NCBI GenBank assembly: GCA_963675135.1
Contig: OY776130.1
Coordinates: 20,328,001 to 20,392,000 of the forward strand
Direction of reading: 5' to 3'
Length of the DNA: 64,000 bases
From: Galeopsis tetrahit
Taxonomy: Eukaryota; Streptophyta; Magnoliopsida; Lamiales; Lamiaceae
A model generated the notes under the pieces. That model searched no databases, was not told the origin of the DNA, and saw only the letters and a program-made list of their open reading frames with translations. The translations under genes and the position numbers were made by a program. Below, in pieces: positions 43,337 through 55,348 of the stretch; position 1 is the first letter of the stretch, and every line of letters starts with the position of its first letter.

Positions 43337-44268
43337 TATCATTATCCTAATAGAACATCTTTAAACCTTGAAGATTTCTTAAAAAAAAAACTTAAAACCT
43401 TAATGTTATCTAAATATATATATATATATATATATATATTCATAAATCTTGAAGCATCTTCAACAAATCTTCGAATAACCCTTCAAAATTTCTTCAAGAA
43501 AAATCTTCAATCTTCAATGAGTAACACCAAATCCATGAACAATTTTCAAACATCTTAAACTAATCTTCAAATTTTTACAAAAAATAAAATAAAATGACTA
43601 ACTACACCACAAATCTACATAAAAAAATAAATTTACAAATAATCTAAAAGAAAATTTTCAAACCTTCAAAATATCTTCAAAAAAAATCTTGAATCTTCAA
43701 ACGAATAACAACAAAATCTTCGTAAATCTTCAAACATCTCTAACAAATCTTCGAGTAAACCTTCAAGACCTCTTCAATTAACAATGAATAACACCAAAGT
43801 CTTAAAATATCTTCAACACATCTAGAAAAATACATATAAAATAAAATAAAAAATCTCATAAAACAATATTACATTACAAACTTACAGAAAAACGAAAATT
43901 GAAATGATGAGAATGATCTAGAAAAGAGAGGAATATATAGGGAAAAAAATTATAACGGTTCCTAAATTTAAGCTTTGATCCAAAGGATAAAATTTGATCA
44001 ACATAAATCAACGGTTAAAATTAAGAAAGATAAAAGGTAGATATTAATTATAATTAGTATAGAAAATTACTATAATTATCAAAGAAAAAATGAACGGTCA
44101 TGATGATGATGAATAAAAGAGATCAACGGACGAAACAGTTTCCCGCCTAAACTATAAAAGGAAATCCGTAGGTGTATTATATTAGTATAGATGTAAGTTT
44201 TATATTTTCTATTGTTAATTTAAATTATATCCTTCAAATATTGACATAATTTTTTCATGTGTTTGTAG

Positions 44269-45060
44269 ATAAACTTGTTGTATCACGAGCATCCTGATGA
44301 AGTTTCATTAGAATTATGGGCATTGGCAAATGGACCTCTATCATACTTAACAAAATTTTATTCTGGTTGTAATGTTAATGAGGTTCGATTTCATATAAAA
44401 GACAGGGAAGATCATAGGACAACACAAAATAGTGGTGCAGTAGTTAAAGGAAATCATGGAGATGACTCTATTGATTTTTATGGCTTCTTAACGAATGTGG
44501 TAGAGGTGACATTCCTTCATGGATATAAGGTAGTTCTTTTGCAATGTGAATGGTTCAATACGGGTAACACAAAAACTATGCAAAGAGACAAACATTTTCT
44601 AAGCATTGACGTAAGATCTCGTTGGTACAAGAATGATCCATTTGTATTACCAAATCAAGTTCAACAAGTGTTCTACATTAAGGATACTAAACTTTGTGAT
44701 AATTGGAGAATTGTGCAACGTATACACCATACACACCTTTGGGAACTTGAAGAAGGGGAAGATGCAGAATTAGAAAGCATGACTGATTTAGAACAAAGAC
44801 GTCAAGTTGATACATTCCAGCGTCATGAATCAAATGCAAGAACAATAGTAGTAGAAGAAGATGATAATTTGGATTATTTAGCAAGAAAGAATATTGATCC
44901 GGATGTTGTAGACGAAGAGGCTATGAGAAAAATAAGACAAGTTGAAAATCTTGATAAAAATTATTCTTCTGAAGAAGAGGTCGACGAAACACTCATCCAA
45001 TATCGCGATGATGAAGAAGACAATCCTTACCTCTCCCCTGATGGAAATGAAGACTACTAG
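44269..45060 (+). pseudogene. C-terminal exon of the CACTA-2 transposase (DUF4216-like)
   Basis: It begins after an intron acceptor (gtttgtag/ataaac) and is open to the TAG at 45058-45060. It encodes a DUF4216-like domain (SIDFYGFLTNVVEV, KVVLLQCEWF, NDPFVLPNQVQQVFY) and then an acidic tail. It corresponds to exon 5 of the intact gene at 17033 and is the displaced 3' part of the pseudogene at 21969-24977. The Helitron sits just upstream. Its last 366 bp form the start of the tandem array. Confidence 0.9.
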
Positions 45061-45069
45061 ATGTTATGG

Positions 45070-45109
<40 letters not shown>

Positions 45110-46027
45110 ATTTGTTGAACCTTTTATTTATTTACATATATTTGTTGAGTATCTAATAAAAAATGTGGTTACTCTAAATTCTGGAATCATGATGTTGTGG
45201 CTAGGTATAGGTTATAAACATTATAATTAATTAAAAAAAATTAGTATTTCTTCTATTTTAAAAAGGTTATTTATATAAATTGCATCAAAATAAAAAATCT
45301 GACAAGTTAGTTGACATCTTCATATTCAAGTATTTACAACGAACTAAGGTTAGCTATAATATTAAATTAGCAAAAATAAAAAACGTGTATACACTATTTC
45401 ATACATAAAGTATACCAATTTAAAGCAAAAACCTCGTAATTCATTACTGGGTCAAATGAGTTTGACGTAAAAAAAAAAATCTTATATATCGATCCAAAAC
45501 AGAAAACTCGATCTCATGTCTTATGTTATTATATGAGTAAGTGTGTGTTTCCACAAGGACAATTATGAAAATTATCTCAATTGTGCATATTTCATGTGTG
45601 AAATGTTTTACACTAATGTTACTCACTATTAATTGACAAATAACTCACAGTTACCGAAAAAAATGTGATGATTAAAATGTAAGATCGTTATTTCTAATTC
45701 TTTAAAAAAAAATTACGTACAAATACAACACGTTCAAGTCAGAATGAACGACAAAGTGAGAAAAAGTTGAGACCTATAACTAAAAGTACGAAAGAATTAT
45801 ATATCTTAGCATACATTTACATATGACCTAAAACTCTTGTAGCCTAGCAACCCTTTAGCTCTACCACTACAATTATAGAAATGTCCAATGTAAAATATAA
45901 ACACGAGTAGAAGGGTAACACTAGAATGATTTACATCGGGTCCCTGATCGCGTGCTTATTGAAGAATGAGATAGCTACCCATAGGTCTTCACGAAGGTGA
46001 AACCTTTTATGTGATCGCGTGTTATAA

Positions 46028-46393
46028 TGTGATAATTGGAGAATTGTGCAACGTATACACCATAGACACCTTTGGGAACTTGAAGAAGGGGAAGATGCAG
46101 AATTAGAAAGCATGACTGATTTAGAACAAAGACGTCAAGTTGATACATTCCAGCGACATGAATCTAATGCAAGAACAATAGTAGTAGAAGAAGATGATAA
46201 TTTGGATTATTTAGCAAGAAAGAATATTGATCCGGATGTTGTAGACGAAGAGGCTATGAGAGAAATAAGACAAGTTGAAAATCTTGATAAAAATTATTCT
46301 TCTGAAGAAGAGGTCGACGAAACACTCATCCAATATCGCGATGATGAAGAAGACAATCCTTACCTCTCTCCTGATGGAAATGAAGACTACTAG
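46028..46393 (+). pseudogene. Transposase tail copy, array unit 2
   Basis: An open frame of 115 codons from 46046 gives the acidic tail only. Relative to unit 1 it reads HHRHLW for HHTHLW and MREIRQ for MRKIRQ. It has no promoter or catalytic domain. Confidence 0.8.
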
Positions 46394-47344
46394 ATGTTAT
46401 GGATAATATATATATATATATATTTGTTATTTGTTGAACCTTTTATTTATTTACATATATTTGTTGAGTATCTAATAAAAAATGTGGTTACTCTAAATTC
46501 TGGAATCATGATGTTGTGGCTAGGTATAGGTTATAAACATTATAATTAATTAAAAAAATTTAGTATTTCTTCTATTTTAAAAAGGTTATTTATATAAATT
46601 GCATCAAAATAAAAAATCTGACAAGTTAGTTGACATCTTTATATTCAAGTATTTACAACGAACTAAGGTTAGCTAATATTAAATTAGCAAAAATAAAAAA
46701 CGTGTATACACTATTTCATACATAAAGTATACCAATTTAAAGCAAAAACCTCGTAATTCATTACTGGGTCAAATGAGTTTGACGTAAAAAAAAAAATCTT
46801 ATATATCGATCCAAAACAGAAAACTCGATCTCATGTCTTATGTTATTATATGAGTAAGTGTGTGTTTCCACAAGGACTATTATGAAAATTATCTCAATTG
46901 TGCATATTTCATGTGTGAAATGTTTTACACTAATGTTACTCACTATTAATTGACAAATAACTCACAGTTACCGAAAAAAATGTGATGATTAAAATGTAAG
47001 ATCGTTATTTCTAATTGTTTAAAAAAAATTACGTACAAATACAACACGTTCGAGTCAGAATGAACGACAAAGTGAGAAAAAGTTGAGACCTATAACTAAA
47101 AGTACGAAAGAATTATATATCTTAGCATACATTTACATATGACCCTAAAACTCTTGTAGCCTAGCAACCCTTTAGCTCTACCACTACAATTATAGAAATG
47201 TCCAATGTAAAATATAAACACGAGTAGAAGGGGAACACTAGAATGATTTACATCGGGTCCCTGATCGCGTGCTTATTGAAGAATGAGATAGCTACCCATA
47301 GGTCTTCACGAAGGTGAAACTTTTTATGTGATCGCGTGTTATAA

Positions 47345-47710
47345 TGTGATAATTGGAGAATTGTGCAACGTATACACCATAGACACCTTTGGGAACTTGA
47401 AGAAGGGGAAGATGCAGAATTAGAAAGCATGACTGATTTAGAACAAAGACGTCAAGTTGATACATTCCAGCGACATGAATCAAATGCAAGAACAATAGTA
47501 GTAGAAGAAGATGATAATTTGGATTATTTAGCAAGAAAGAATATTGATCCGGATGTTGTAGACGAAGAGGCTATGAGAGAAATAAGACAAGTTGAAAATC
47601 TTGATAAAAATTATTCTTCTGAAGAAGAGGTCGACGAAACACTCATCCAATATCGCGATGATGAAGAAGACAATCCTTACCTCTCTCCTGATGGAAATGA
47701 AGACTACTAG
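47345..47710 (+). pseudogene. Transposase tail copy, array unit 3
   Basis: It encodes the same 115-residue tail as unit 2. It is followed by the shortened tatttgtttttgttg form shared with units 4 and 5. Confidence 0.8.
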
Positions 47711-47722
47711 ATGTTATGGATA

Positions 47723-47753
<31 letters not shown>

Positions 47754-48667
47754 TTTGTTGAACCTTTTATTTATTTACATATATTTGTTGAGTATCTAAT
47801 AAAAAATGTGGTTACTCTAAATTCTGGAATCATGATGTTGTGGCTAGGTATAGGTTATAAACATTATAATTAATTAAAAAAATTTAGTATTTCTTCTATT
47901 TTAAAAAGGTTATTTATATAAATTGCATCAAAATAAAAAATCTGACAAGTTAGTTGACATCTTTATATTCAAGTATTTACAACGAACTAAGGTTAGCTAA
48001 TATTAAATTAGCAAAAATAAAAAACGTGTATACACTATTTCATACATAAAGTATACCAATTTAAAGCAAAAACCTCGTAATTCATTACTGGGTCAAATGA
48101 GTTTGACGTAAAAAAAAAAATCTTATATATCGATCCAAAACAGAAAACTCGATCTCATGTCTTATGTTATTATATGAGTAAGTGTGTGTTTCCACAAGGA
48201 CTATTATGAAAATTATCTCAATTGTGCATATTTCATGTGTGAAATGTTTTACACTAATGTTACTCACTATTAATTGACAAATAACTCACAGTTACCGAAA
48301 AAAATGTGATGATTAAAATGTAAGATCGTTATTTCTAATTGTTTAAAAAAAATTACGTACAAATACAACACGTTCGAGTCAGAATGAACGACAAAGTGAG
48401 AAAAAGTTGAGACCTATAACTAAAAGTACGAAAGAATTATATATCTTAGCATACATTTACATATGACCTAAAACTCTTGTAGCCTAGCAACCCTTTAGCT
48501 CTACCACTACAATTATAGAAATGTCCAATGTAAAATATAAACACGAGTAGAAGGGGAACACTAGAATGATTTACATCGGGTCCCTGATCGCGTGCTTATT
48601 GAAGAATGAGATAGCTACCCATAGGTCTTCACGAAGGTGAAACTTTTTATGTGATCGCGTGTTATAA

Positions 48668-49033
48668 TGTGATAATTGGAGAATTGTGCAACGTATACAC
48701 CATAGACACCTTTGGGAACTTGAAGAAGGGGAAGATGCAGAATTAGAAAGCATGACTGATTTAGAACAAAGACGTCAAGTTGATACATTCCAGCGACATG
48801 AATCAAATGCAAGAACAATAGTAGTAGAAGAAGATGATAATTTGGATTATTTAGCAAGAAAGAATATTGATCCGGATGTTGTAGACGAAGAGGCTATGAG
48901 AGAAATAAGACAAGTTGAAAATCTTGATAAAAATTATTCTTCTGAAGAAGAGGTCGACGAAACACTCATCCAATATCGCGATGATGAAGAAGACAATCCT
49001 TACCTCTCTCCTGATGGAAATGAAGACTACTAG
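48668..49033 (+). pseudogene. Transposase tail copy, array unit 4
   Basis: It encodes the same 115-residue tail. Its 3' flank shares the aacgaaccaagg variant with unit 5. Confidence 0.8.
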
Positions 49034-49045
49034 ATGTTATGGATA

Positions 49046-49076
<31 letters not shown>

Positions 49077-49992
49077 TTTGTTGAACCTTTTATTTATTTA
49101 CATATATTTGTTGAGTATCTAATAAAAAATGTGGTTACTCTAAATTCTGGAATCATGATGTTGTGGCTAGGTATAGGTTATAAACATTATAATTAATTAA
49201 AAAAAATTAGTATTTCTTCTATTTTAAAAAGGTTATTTATATAAATTGCATCAAAATAAAAAATCTGACAAGTTAGTTGACATCTTTATATTCAAGTATT
49301 TACAACGAACCAAGGTTAGCTAATATTAAATTAGCAAAAATAAAAAACGTGTATACACTATTTCATACATAAAGTATACCAATTTAAAGCAAAAACCTCG
49401 TAATTCATTACTGGGTCAAATGAGTTTGACGTAAAAAAAAAAATCTTATATATCGATCCAAAACAGAAAACTCGATCTCATGTCTTATGTTATTATATGA
49501 GTAAGTGTGTGTTTCCACAAGGACAATTATGAAAATTATCTCAATTGTGCATATTTCATGTGTGAAATGTTTTACACTAATGTTACTCACTATTAATTGA
49601 CAAATAACTCACAGTTACCGAAAAAAATGTGATGATTAAAATGTAAGATCGTTATTTCTAATTGTTTAAAAAAAAAATTACGTACAAATACAACACGTTC
49701 GAGTCAGAATGAACGACAAAGTGAGAAAAAGTTGAGACCTATAACTAAAAGTACGAAAGAATTATATATCTTAGCATACATTTACATATGACCTAAAACT
49801 CTTGTAGCCTAGCAACCCTTTATCTCTACCACTACAATTATAGAAATGTCCAATGTAAAATATAAACACGAGTAGAAGGGGAACACTAGAATGATTTACA
49901 TCGGGTCCCTGATCGCGTGCTTATTGAAGAATGAGATAGCTACCCATAGGTCTTCACGAAGGTGAAACTTTTTATGTGATCGCGTGTTATAA

Positions 49993-50358
49993 TGTGATAA
50001 TTGGAGAATTGTGCAACGTATACACCATAGACACCTTTGGGAACTTGAAGAAGGGGAAGATGCAGAATTAGAAAGCATGACTGATTTAGAACAAAGACGT
50101 CAAGTTGATACATTCCAGCGACATGAATCAAATGCAAGAACAATAGTAGTAGAAGAAGATGATAATTTGGATTATTTAGCAAGAAAGAATATTGATCCGG
50201 ATGTTGTAGACGAAGAGGCTATGAGAGAAATAAGACAAGTTGAAAATCTTGATAAAAATTATTCTTCTGAAGAAGAGGTCGACGAAACACTCATCCAATA
50301 TCGCGATGATGAAGAAGACAATCCTTACCTCTCTCCTGATGGAAATGAAGACTACTAG
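49993..50358 (+). pseudogene. Transposase tail copy, array unit 5
   Basis: It encodes the same 115-residue tail. It has the longest (TA)n tract of the array (about 50368-50406) and a unique agtatttattct variant. Confidence 0.8.
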
Positions 50359-50367
50359 ATGTTATGG

Positions 50368-50411
<44 letters not shown>

Positions 50412-51326
50412 TTTGTTGAACCTTTTATTTATTTACATATATTTGTTGAGTATCTAATAAAAAATGTGGTTACTCTAAATTCTGGAATCATGATGTTGTG
50501 GCTAGGTATAGGTTATAAACATTATAATTAATTAAAAAAAATTAGTATTTATTCTATTTTAAAAAGGTTATTTATATAAATTGCATCAAAATAAAAAATC
50601 TGACAAGTTAGTTGACATCTTTATATTCAAGTATTTACAACGAACCAAGGTTAGCTAATATTAAATTAGCAAAAATAAAAAACGTGTATACACTATTTCA
50701 TACATAAAGTATACCAATTTAAAGCAAAAACCTCGTAATTCATTACTGGGTCAAATGAGTTTGACGTAAAAAAAAAAATCTTATATATCGATCCAAAACA
50801 GAAAACTCGATCTCATGTCTTATGTTATTATATGAGTAAGTGTGTGTTTCCACAAGGACAATTATGAAAATTATCTCAATTGTGCATATTTCATGTGTGA
50901 AATGTTTTACACTAATGTTACTCACTATTAATTGACAAATAACTCACAGTTACCGAAAAAAATGTGATGATTAAAATGTAAGATCGTTATTTCTAATTGT
51001 TTAAAAAAAAATTACGTACAAATACAACACGTTCGAGTCAGAATGAACGACAAAGTGAGAAAAAGTTGAGACCTATAACTAAAAGTACGAAAGAATTATA
51101 TATCTTAGCATACATTTACATATGACCTAAAACTCTTGTAGCCTAGCAACCCTTTAGCTCTACCACTACAATTATAGAAATGTCCAATGTAAAATATAAA
51201 CACGAGTAGAAGGGGAACACTAGAATGATTTACATCGGGTCCCTGATCGCGTGCTTATTGAAGAATGAGATAGCTACCCATAGGTCTTCACGAAGGTGAA
51301 ACTTTTTATGTGATCGCGTGTTATAA

Positions 51327-51395
51327 TGTGATATTCACAAATCAGGGTTAAGTGTTTCATAGTCAATCACATAATTAAAACTAAATGTAAAATTG

Positions 51396-51434
<39 letters not shown>

Positions 51435-51949
51435 GTGAAAGTATAAAATCACTCCAAATATAACTATAAATGAAAATATAAAATTAAAAAAATATATGCA
51501 TCTTCTTATTAAATAAAATCATACCATATATTATAACTATATATATATATATATACATGTAAATTATGATCAAGTCGAGGAATTAGTTTTTAAATAAAAT
51601 ATTTATTAAATTTTTTAAAATTTTGGAAAATTAAGGGTAAATAGTGGCGGTTCTTATCTTCTAATTTTTTTTATTATCAAGATTGAAAATTTGGGAAAAA
51701 AAGAGGCGGTTAGTTCTTATCTCCCGCCCCTCACCTTAAGCCGAAAATAAAGAAAAGCCCTAGAGAGTTCTCAATTTCAAATATAAAATTCTCCTTTTCA
51801 CGCGAGATCATAAAAATTCAATGTCCACGCTTTCTTAATCTAATACTCAAGAAAAACCCAATACTTTTTGGTCTTCTTCTTCCTCAATCTGACTTGATCG
51901 ACAATTCTTACGCCGCTGAAATCCTTACGCAAAAGCATGTAACTCTGGG
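51327..51949. other. AT-rich spacer with leader-like sequence
   Basis: (TA)n tracts lie at about 51394-51422 and 51540-51555. A region at 51640-51940 with cccgcccctcacc and cacgcgagatc looks like a 5' leader of the following TNPA-like remnant. No open frame was found. Confidence 0.4.
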
Positions 51950-52494
51950 AACACTCATTTAAGGAAGAATGGAGAATATGTAAACGAGGAAGCTGCACAA
52001 AAGCATGTAAGTTGATAGATTTGTTATTATTTATCGTTTAAAAATTTTAGGTGTAAAATTAAATGTCAATATATTGGTAAACTATATTTGTTTATGAATT
52101 ATAGAATGAAATGAAGCAAAAAATAAATCAAGTTGACGGAAATGAAGAAAATCCACCTGAAATAGAAATTATGATGGAGATTCCTGGTACACGTAGTGGG
52201 TATGAGCGAGGTATGGGATACGGAGTAGTGCCATCTAGGAAAAATAAGAGGGTAAGATGTGGCCCACCACAACTACAAGAAACGCAAGAGAAATTATCCA
52301 AGGCACAAAACAAGTTACAAGATGTTATTTCTCTTATAAAATCTCAACAAGAACAGATCAAGTTCAACGAAGAGCAGCGCCAAAAGCAAGATGAAGAGAT
52401 AGCAAGACAAAATTCTGAAATAAAAGGTCTAAATGAAAGTTAGAATGAAATGAAGCAAATGCTATTAGGATTGTTCACACAAAAGTTATCCTAG
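51950..52494 (+). pseudogene. TNPA-like protein, C-terminal part, CACTA-2
   Basis: One exon ends at 52006 (coding NGEYVNEEAAQKH, donor cat/gtaagt) and joins 52105 onward. It gives a conserved En/Spm-type block with GTRSGYERGMGYGVVPSRK, then a long coiled coil rich in Gln and Glu (QETQEKLSKAQNKLQDVISL). An in-frame TAG at 52441-52443 precedes 17 more codons ending at 52494. This may be a premature stop or the true end. No N-terminal DNA-binding part was found upstream. The gene lies between the tandem array and the right end of CACTA-2. Confidence 0.65.
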
Positions 52495-52960
52495 ACGTTG
52501 TCAGGTACATACTTGTCATTACTTTTCATACTTTTACTACTATTTTTTCACTTTTCCCTTTAGATGTCTTATTAAGGCTAACTTTTATTGTTGTGTTTTT
52601 TGTAGGACCATGAAGTTTCACTTTGATCGTAGAAAAGAAGACTAAGCAGGACTTCGATCTAGCATATGATTTTTCATGCAAGTTATTAGATACATATTGA
52701 AATGTCTAAATACATTTCCGTATGATTGTTTAGAGCGTTTTTAGACATATTTTGTTTTTGAATTTACTTCAAATGACATTGATATTTTTTTCTTAGTATG
52801 TTAACAATGTACGTTGATTCAGTCCATTTATAGAATTACTATCTTTTTTGAAATAAAATTATTGCATTATGAGCCTACATTTTTTAAGATTTTTCAAATC
52901 ATTGTATAATATAATTTGTATATAAATTTTATGAGTTATTTTTAGTAATTATTTATTCTT
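52495..52960. other. 3' flank of the TNPA-like remnant
   Basis: This is AT-rich sequence with no coding frame. It leads into the subterminal repeats of CACTA-2. Confidence 0.4.
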
Positions 52961-52984
52961 GAAATGAAAAGAGCTGGTAAATGA

Positions 52985-53317
52985 TACAAAATATTAGTAA
53001 TAAATCATTATTTGGTACAAAATATATGATTTTATGTGACAACTTATTTGTAACGAAATTGAACTTTTGAATAAAATCTACAATTATTTGTAACTAAACT
53101 TTTGTTACCACTATTACGATTTTTGTAACCAAACAAGGTGTCGTTACAATTGTATTGGTAACGAAATTGATTTTTTTTTGTTACAATAACTTTTTGCAAC
53201 GAGCTTTACAAGACCAACTTTTGTAACAAAATGTTTCGTTACAAAAGTTTTTTGTAACCAAAAAATGAGTTTTAGTAACCAATTTTTTCGTTACGAAAAG
53301 TGCATTTTGTTGTAGTG
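52985..53317. repeat. Right subterminal repeats and terminus of CACTA-2
   Basis: There are many GTAAC/GTTAC motifs in both orientations (tttgtaacgaaatt, ttggttactaaaac and similar). The block ends gtgcattttgttgtagtg at 53317. Confidence 0.85.
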
Positions 53318-53595
53318 GAGGAAGGTGGTGGAAGATCTAAGGCGGCGAAAACAAATTCTGACGAGAGATAAGATGGCAAGGGGGCGCACCAAATCCGGCG
53401 ACGCGTGAGAAAAGGCTGCCTTAATTAGAATTGTATGATTTCTGAAAGGATGAGAAGGTTCGCTATAATAATATGGGATGATAGAGAGATTTGTGGAATA
53501 GGTTTAAAATATTAAAATTAGATTATATCAATATTTTAATTATAAAGGATATATTAGGTTTTTTAATTAATGATTTGAGTCATTTGACCTTAATT
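53318..53595. other. Right flank of CACTA-2
   Basis: A short GC-richer patch (53318-53430, with ggcggcg and ccggcgacgcg) resembles the composition at 880-1350 on the other side of the element. Together they may be one locus split by CACTA-2. No gene is called. Confidence 0.35.
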
Positions 53596-53600
53596 GTAAT

Positions 53601-55343
53601 TGTTGGGAATAAAATGAGATTTTGATTAATATAGCAAAACCCCTTAAGACATGCCAATTAGATAAGTCAAGATTGAATGAACATGTTTCAGGAATGTTGG
53701 AACATGTAGTTCAGGCTAGTTGAGAAGCTGATATGTTAGGCACCTCATAGTTGATTTAGAAGCATAAGTTGAGGGGGAACACAAGCCTAGAAGATTACAA
53801 GAATCAATGTTCCTCAAGGCTTAGAATCAAGTTGATCCCAACGCTGATGAAAAGATAAATGACCAACTATGCTGATCAAGACAGCTCAGTACAGAGACAA
53901 CCTCTTTGATGTTCAACTCAGAAGAACACATCAAGAAGACCATGTCTGCTGATGTGTATATCAAAGTTCAGAGGAGATGTCCAGCAAAGTTGACCAAGCA
54001 CACTTAAACCTGAAATGTTCTAAGGAAAGAGCCAACTGTGCTGATGGGGTCAAAATCACTTATATATATGCAAGAAAGCTTAAGAGCCTTCAATTAATGA
54101 TCAGTGATGTTAAGAAGCCAACTCAACTGAAGAGAGCTAGCCAACAATGCTGAAAGGACAATTCAGGTGAAAGTGATAAGCATATCTGTCCTGATGATAA
54201 GGAAAGTTGACCCTTATCAAGGAACCAATAATCAGAAGTAATGTCCATGTTTGATCAACTGAATCTTCAAGTCAGACATTGGGAAGAGTGCATCAAAGTC
54301 AAGACAAGAAGCTTCCAGTCGTTTACTTCCCAAACTAAGGACATCAAGAAACTATATTCAATTTGCAGAGTTCAATGAAGATATAAATAAACATTTTGAG
54401 GTTGTATCTCCAACGGACATAACCTCAATTTGCTCTATAAATACTAAAGTGTGGAAACCATTTGAAGTGTCCAACATCAACCTATCCTACAACTCAAGGA
54501 AACTACAACACTCAAGCTTACAAGCTCATATAAGAATACTTCATTCTTAGTTTCCATACACTTCATCTAAGTTGAACCTACTGTAAATCATACAAAGCTT
54601 AGAGAGATATCCTATCCTTACACAAAACTCAATTGTAAAGGATATCTCACCTTAGTTGGAACCAACATCAACCCTTAAACCTTTCAAGGAAAGTTAGAAG
54701 GATTGTTGTAGTAGAAGTGTAAGAACTAGAACTGTCAAGAGAAGAACAGTTTAGTTCTGAGTTGTGAGAGAGTAATAGGACTCTGAATTCCTAGGGATCA
54801 AGGCACTAAGGAGTAGTGTGGTTGATCAGTGCACCTTGGCACTATAAAACAAGTTAATTCCAAAAGTGAAGGAATTATCCTGTTAAATCAGGGAAAGTGG
54901 ATGTAGGAGCTTGAGTCTCTGAACCACTATAAACCTCTTGTGTTATTTACTTACAAGCTATTTAATACAAGTAACACATTCATACACTGCACACAAACTG
55001 ATCTTCAAAAAATATACATCACAAGTTGTGCAAAACTGTTTTGGGACAAGTCCCCTAAAAAACAGTTAAGTGTTAAGAAAGGATTTCAGAAGTAAAAGGA
55101 GTTTAAATATAAAGGGCCAACCACAATTCCGCACATATAACTTAATTAGATAGTTATTCAACTAATTACTTCATAGTGTTTAGTAGTTCAATTATCTTAA
55201 GAAAGTTATACATATTCAGTAGAGTTGTCCAGGACAACCCTTGCTGAAGCCTGATTTGTTTCATTTGAAAAAGATTTGCATATACAAGTGTATTCCCCTC
55301 CCCCATACACTTGTAATATACTCCTTTAATTTCAGGACAAACA
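53601..55343 (+). mobile_element. Solo LTR of a Ty1-copia element (Copia-2 family)
   Basis: It is 1743 bp, begins TGTTGGGAATAAAATG and ends GGACAAACA, with a perfect 5-bp target duplication GTAAT (53596-53600, 55344-55348). It is homologous along its length to the 5' LTR at 60352-62018. With no internal region, it is a recombination relic. A TATA box (ctctataaatac) lies near 54434. Confidence 0.93.
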
Positions 55344-55348
55344 GTAAT

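Larger units (their letters stand above)
24978..44191 (-). mobile_element. Helitron of 19.2 kb carrying many nested elements
   Basis: On the minus strand it starts TCTATACTAATATAATACAC (5' end at 44191). It ends at 24978 with CTAG preceded 8 nt upstream by a hairpin: stem CCGTGC/GCACGG at 24990-25005, loop of four. There is no target duplication, and it lies between host A and T, as Helitrons do. Rejoining 24977 to 44192 recreates a GAT CAT/GTAAGT exon-donor boundary in the CACTA-2 transposase gene. No Rep/helicase gene is visible, so it is non-autonomous. Much of its length is later insertions. Confidence 0.85.
44695..51326 (+). repeat. Five-unit tandem array of the transposase 3' exon and downstream DNA, about 1.32 kb per unit
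   Basis: Unit starts (tgtgataattggagaattg) are at 44695, 46028, 47345, 48668 and 49993. Lengths are 1333, 1317, 1323, 1325 and 1334 bp. Most length variation is in a (TA)n tract after the stop codon and in small A runs. Each unit holds the last 345 bp or so of the exon, the 3' flank, and a segment ending gatcgcgtgttataa. The array exits at 51327 into tgtgatattcac. Units therefore join at a short TGTGATA match, suggesting an initial microhomology-based duplication followed by unequal exchange. Units are almost identical. Confidence 0.95.
1360..53317 (+). mobile_element. CACTA-2: old CACTA/En-Spm element expanded to 52 kb by nested insertions
   Basis: The left end reads CACTGCAACAAAATGCA at 1360. 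The right end, read on the minus strand from 53317, is CACTACAACAAAATGCA. Both are followed by subterminal arrays of GTAAC/GTTAC motifs (1380-1560 and 52990-53300), which identifies the two ends as one family. Flanking trinucleotides are GAT (left) and GAG (right), so the 3-bp target duplication matches at only 2 of 3 bases. Subtracting Copia-1 with CACTA-1 (16.4 kb), the Helitron (19.2 kb) and four extra tandem units (5.3 kb) leaves about 11 kb. Inside are a TNP2-type transposase pseudogene and a TNPA-like remnant, both on the plus strand. That these two ends belong to one insertion is inferred from terminus identity, orientation, gene content and size. Confidence 0.78.

Noticed and set aside
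45444..50925. Repeated 60-80 codon minus-strand open frames in the tandem array
   Set aside because: They recur only because the DNA unit recurs. They have no domain and lie opposite the transposase tail or in its 3' flank.
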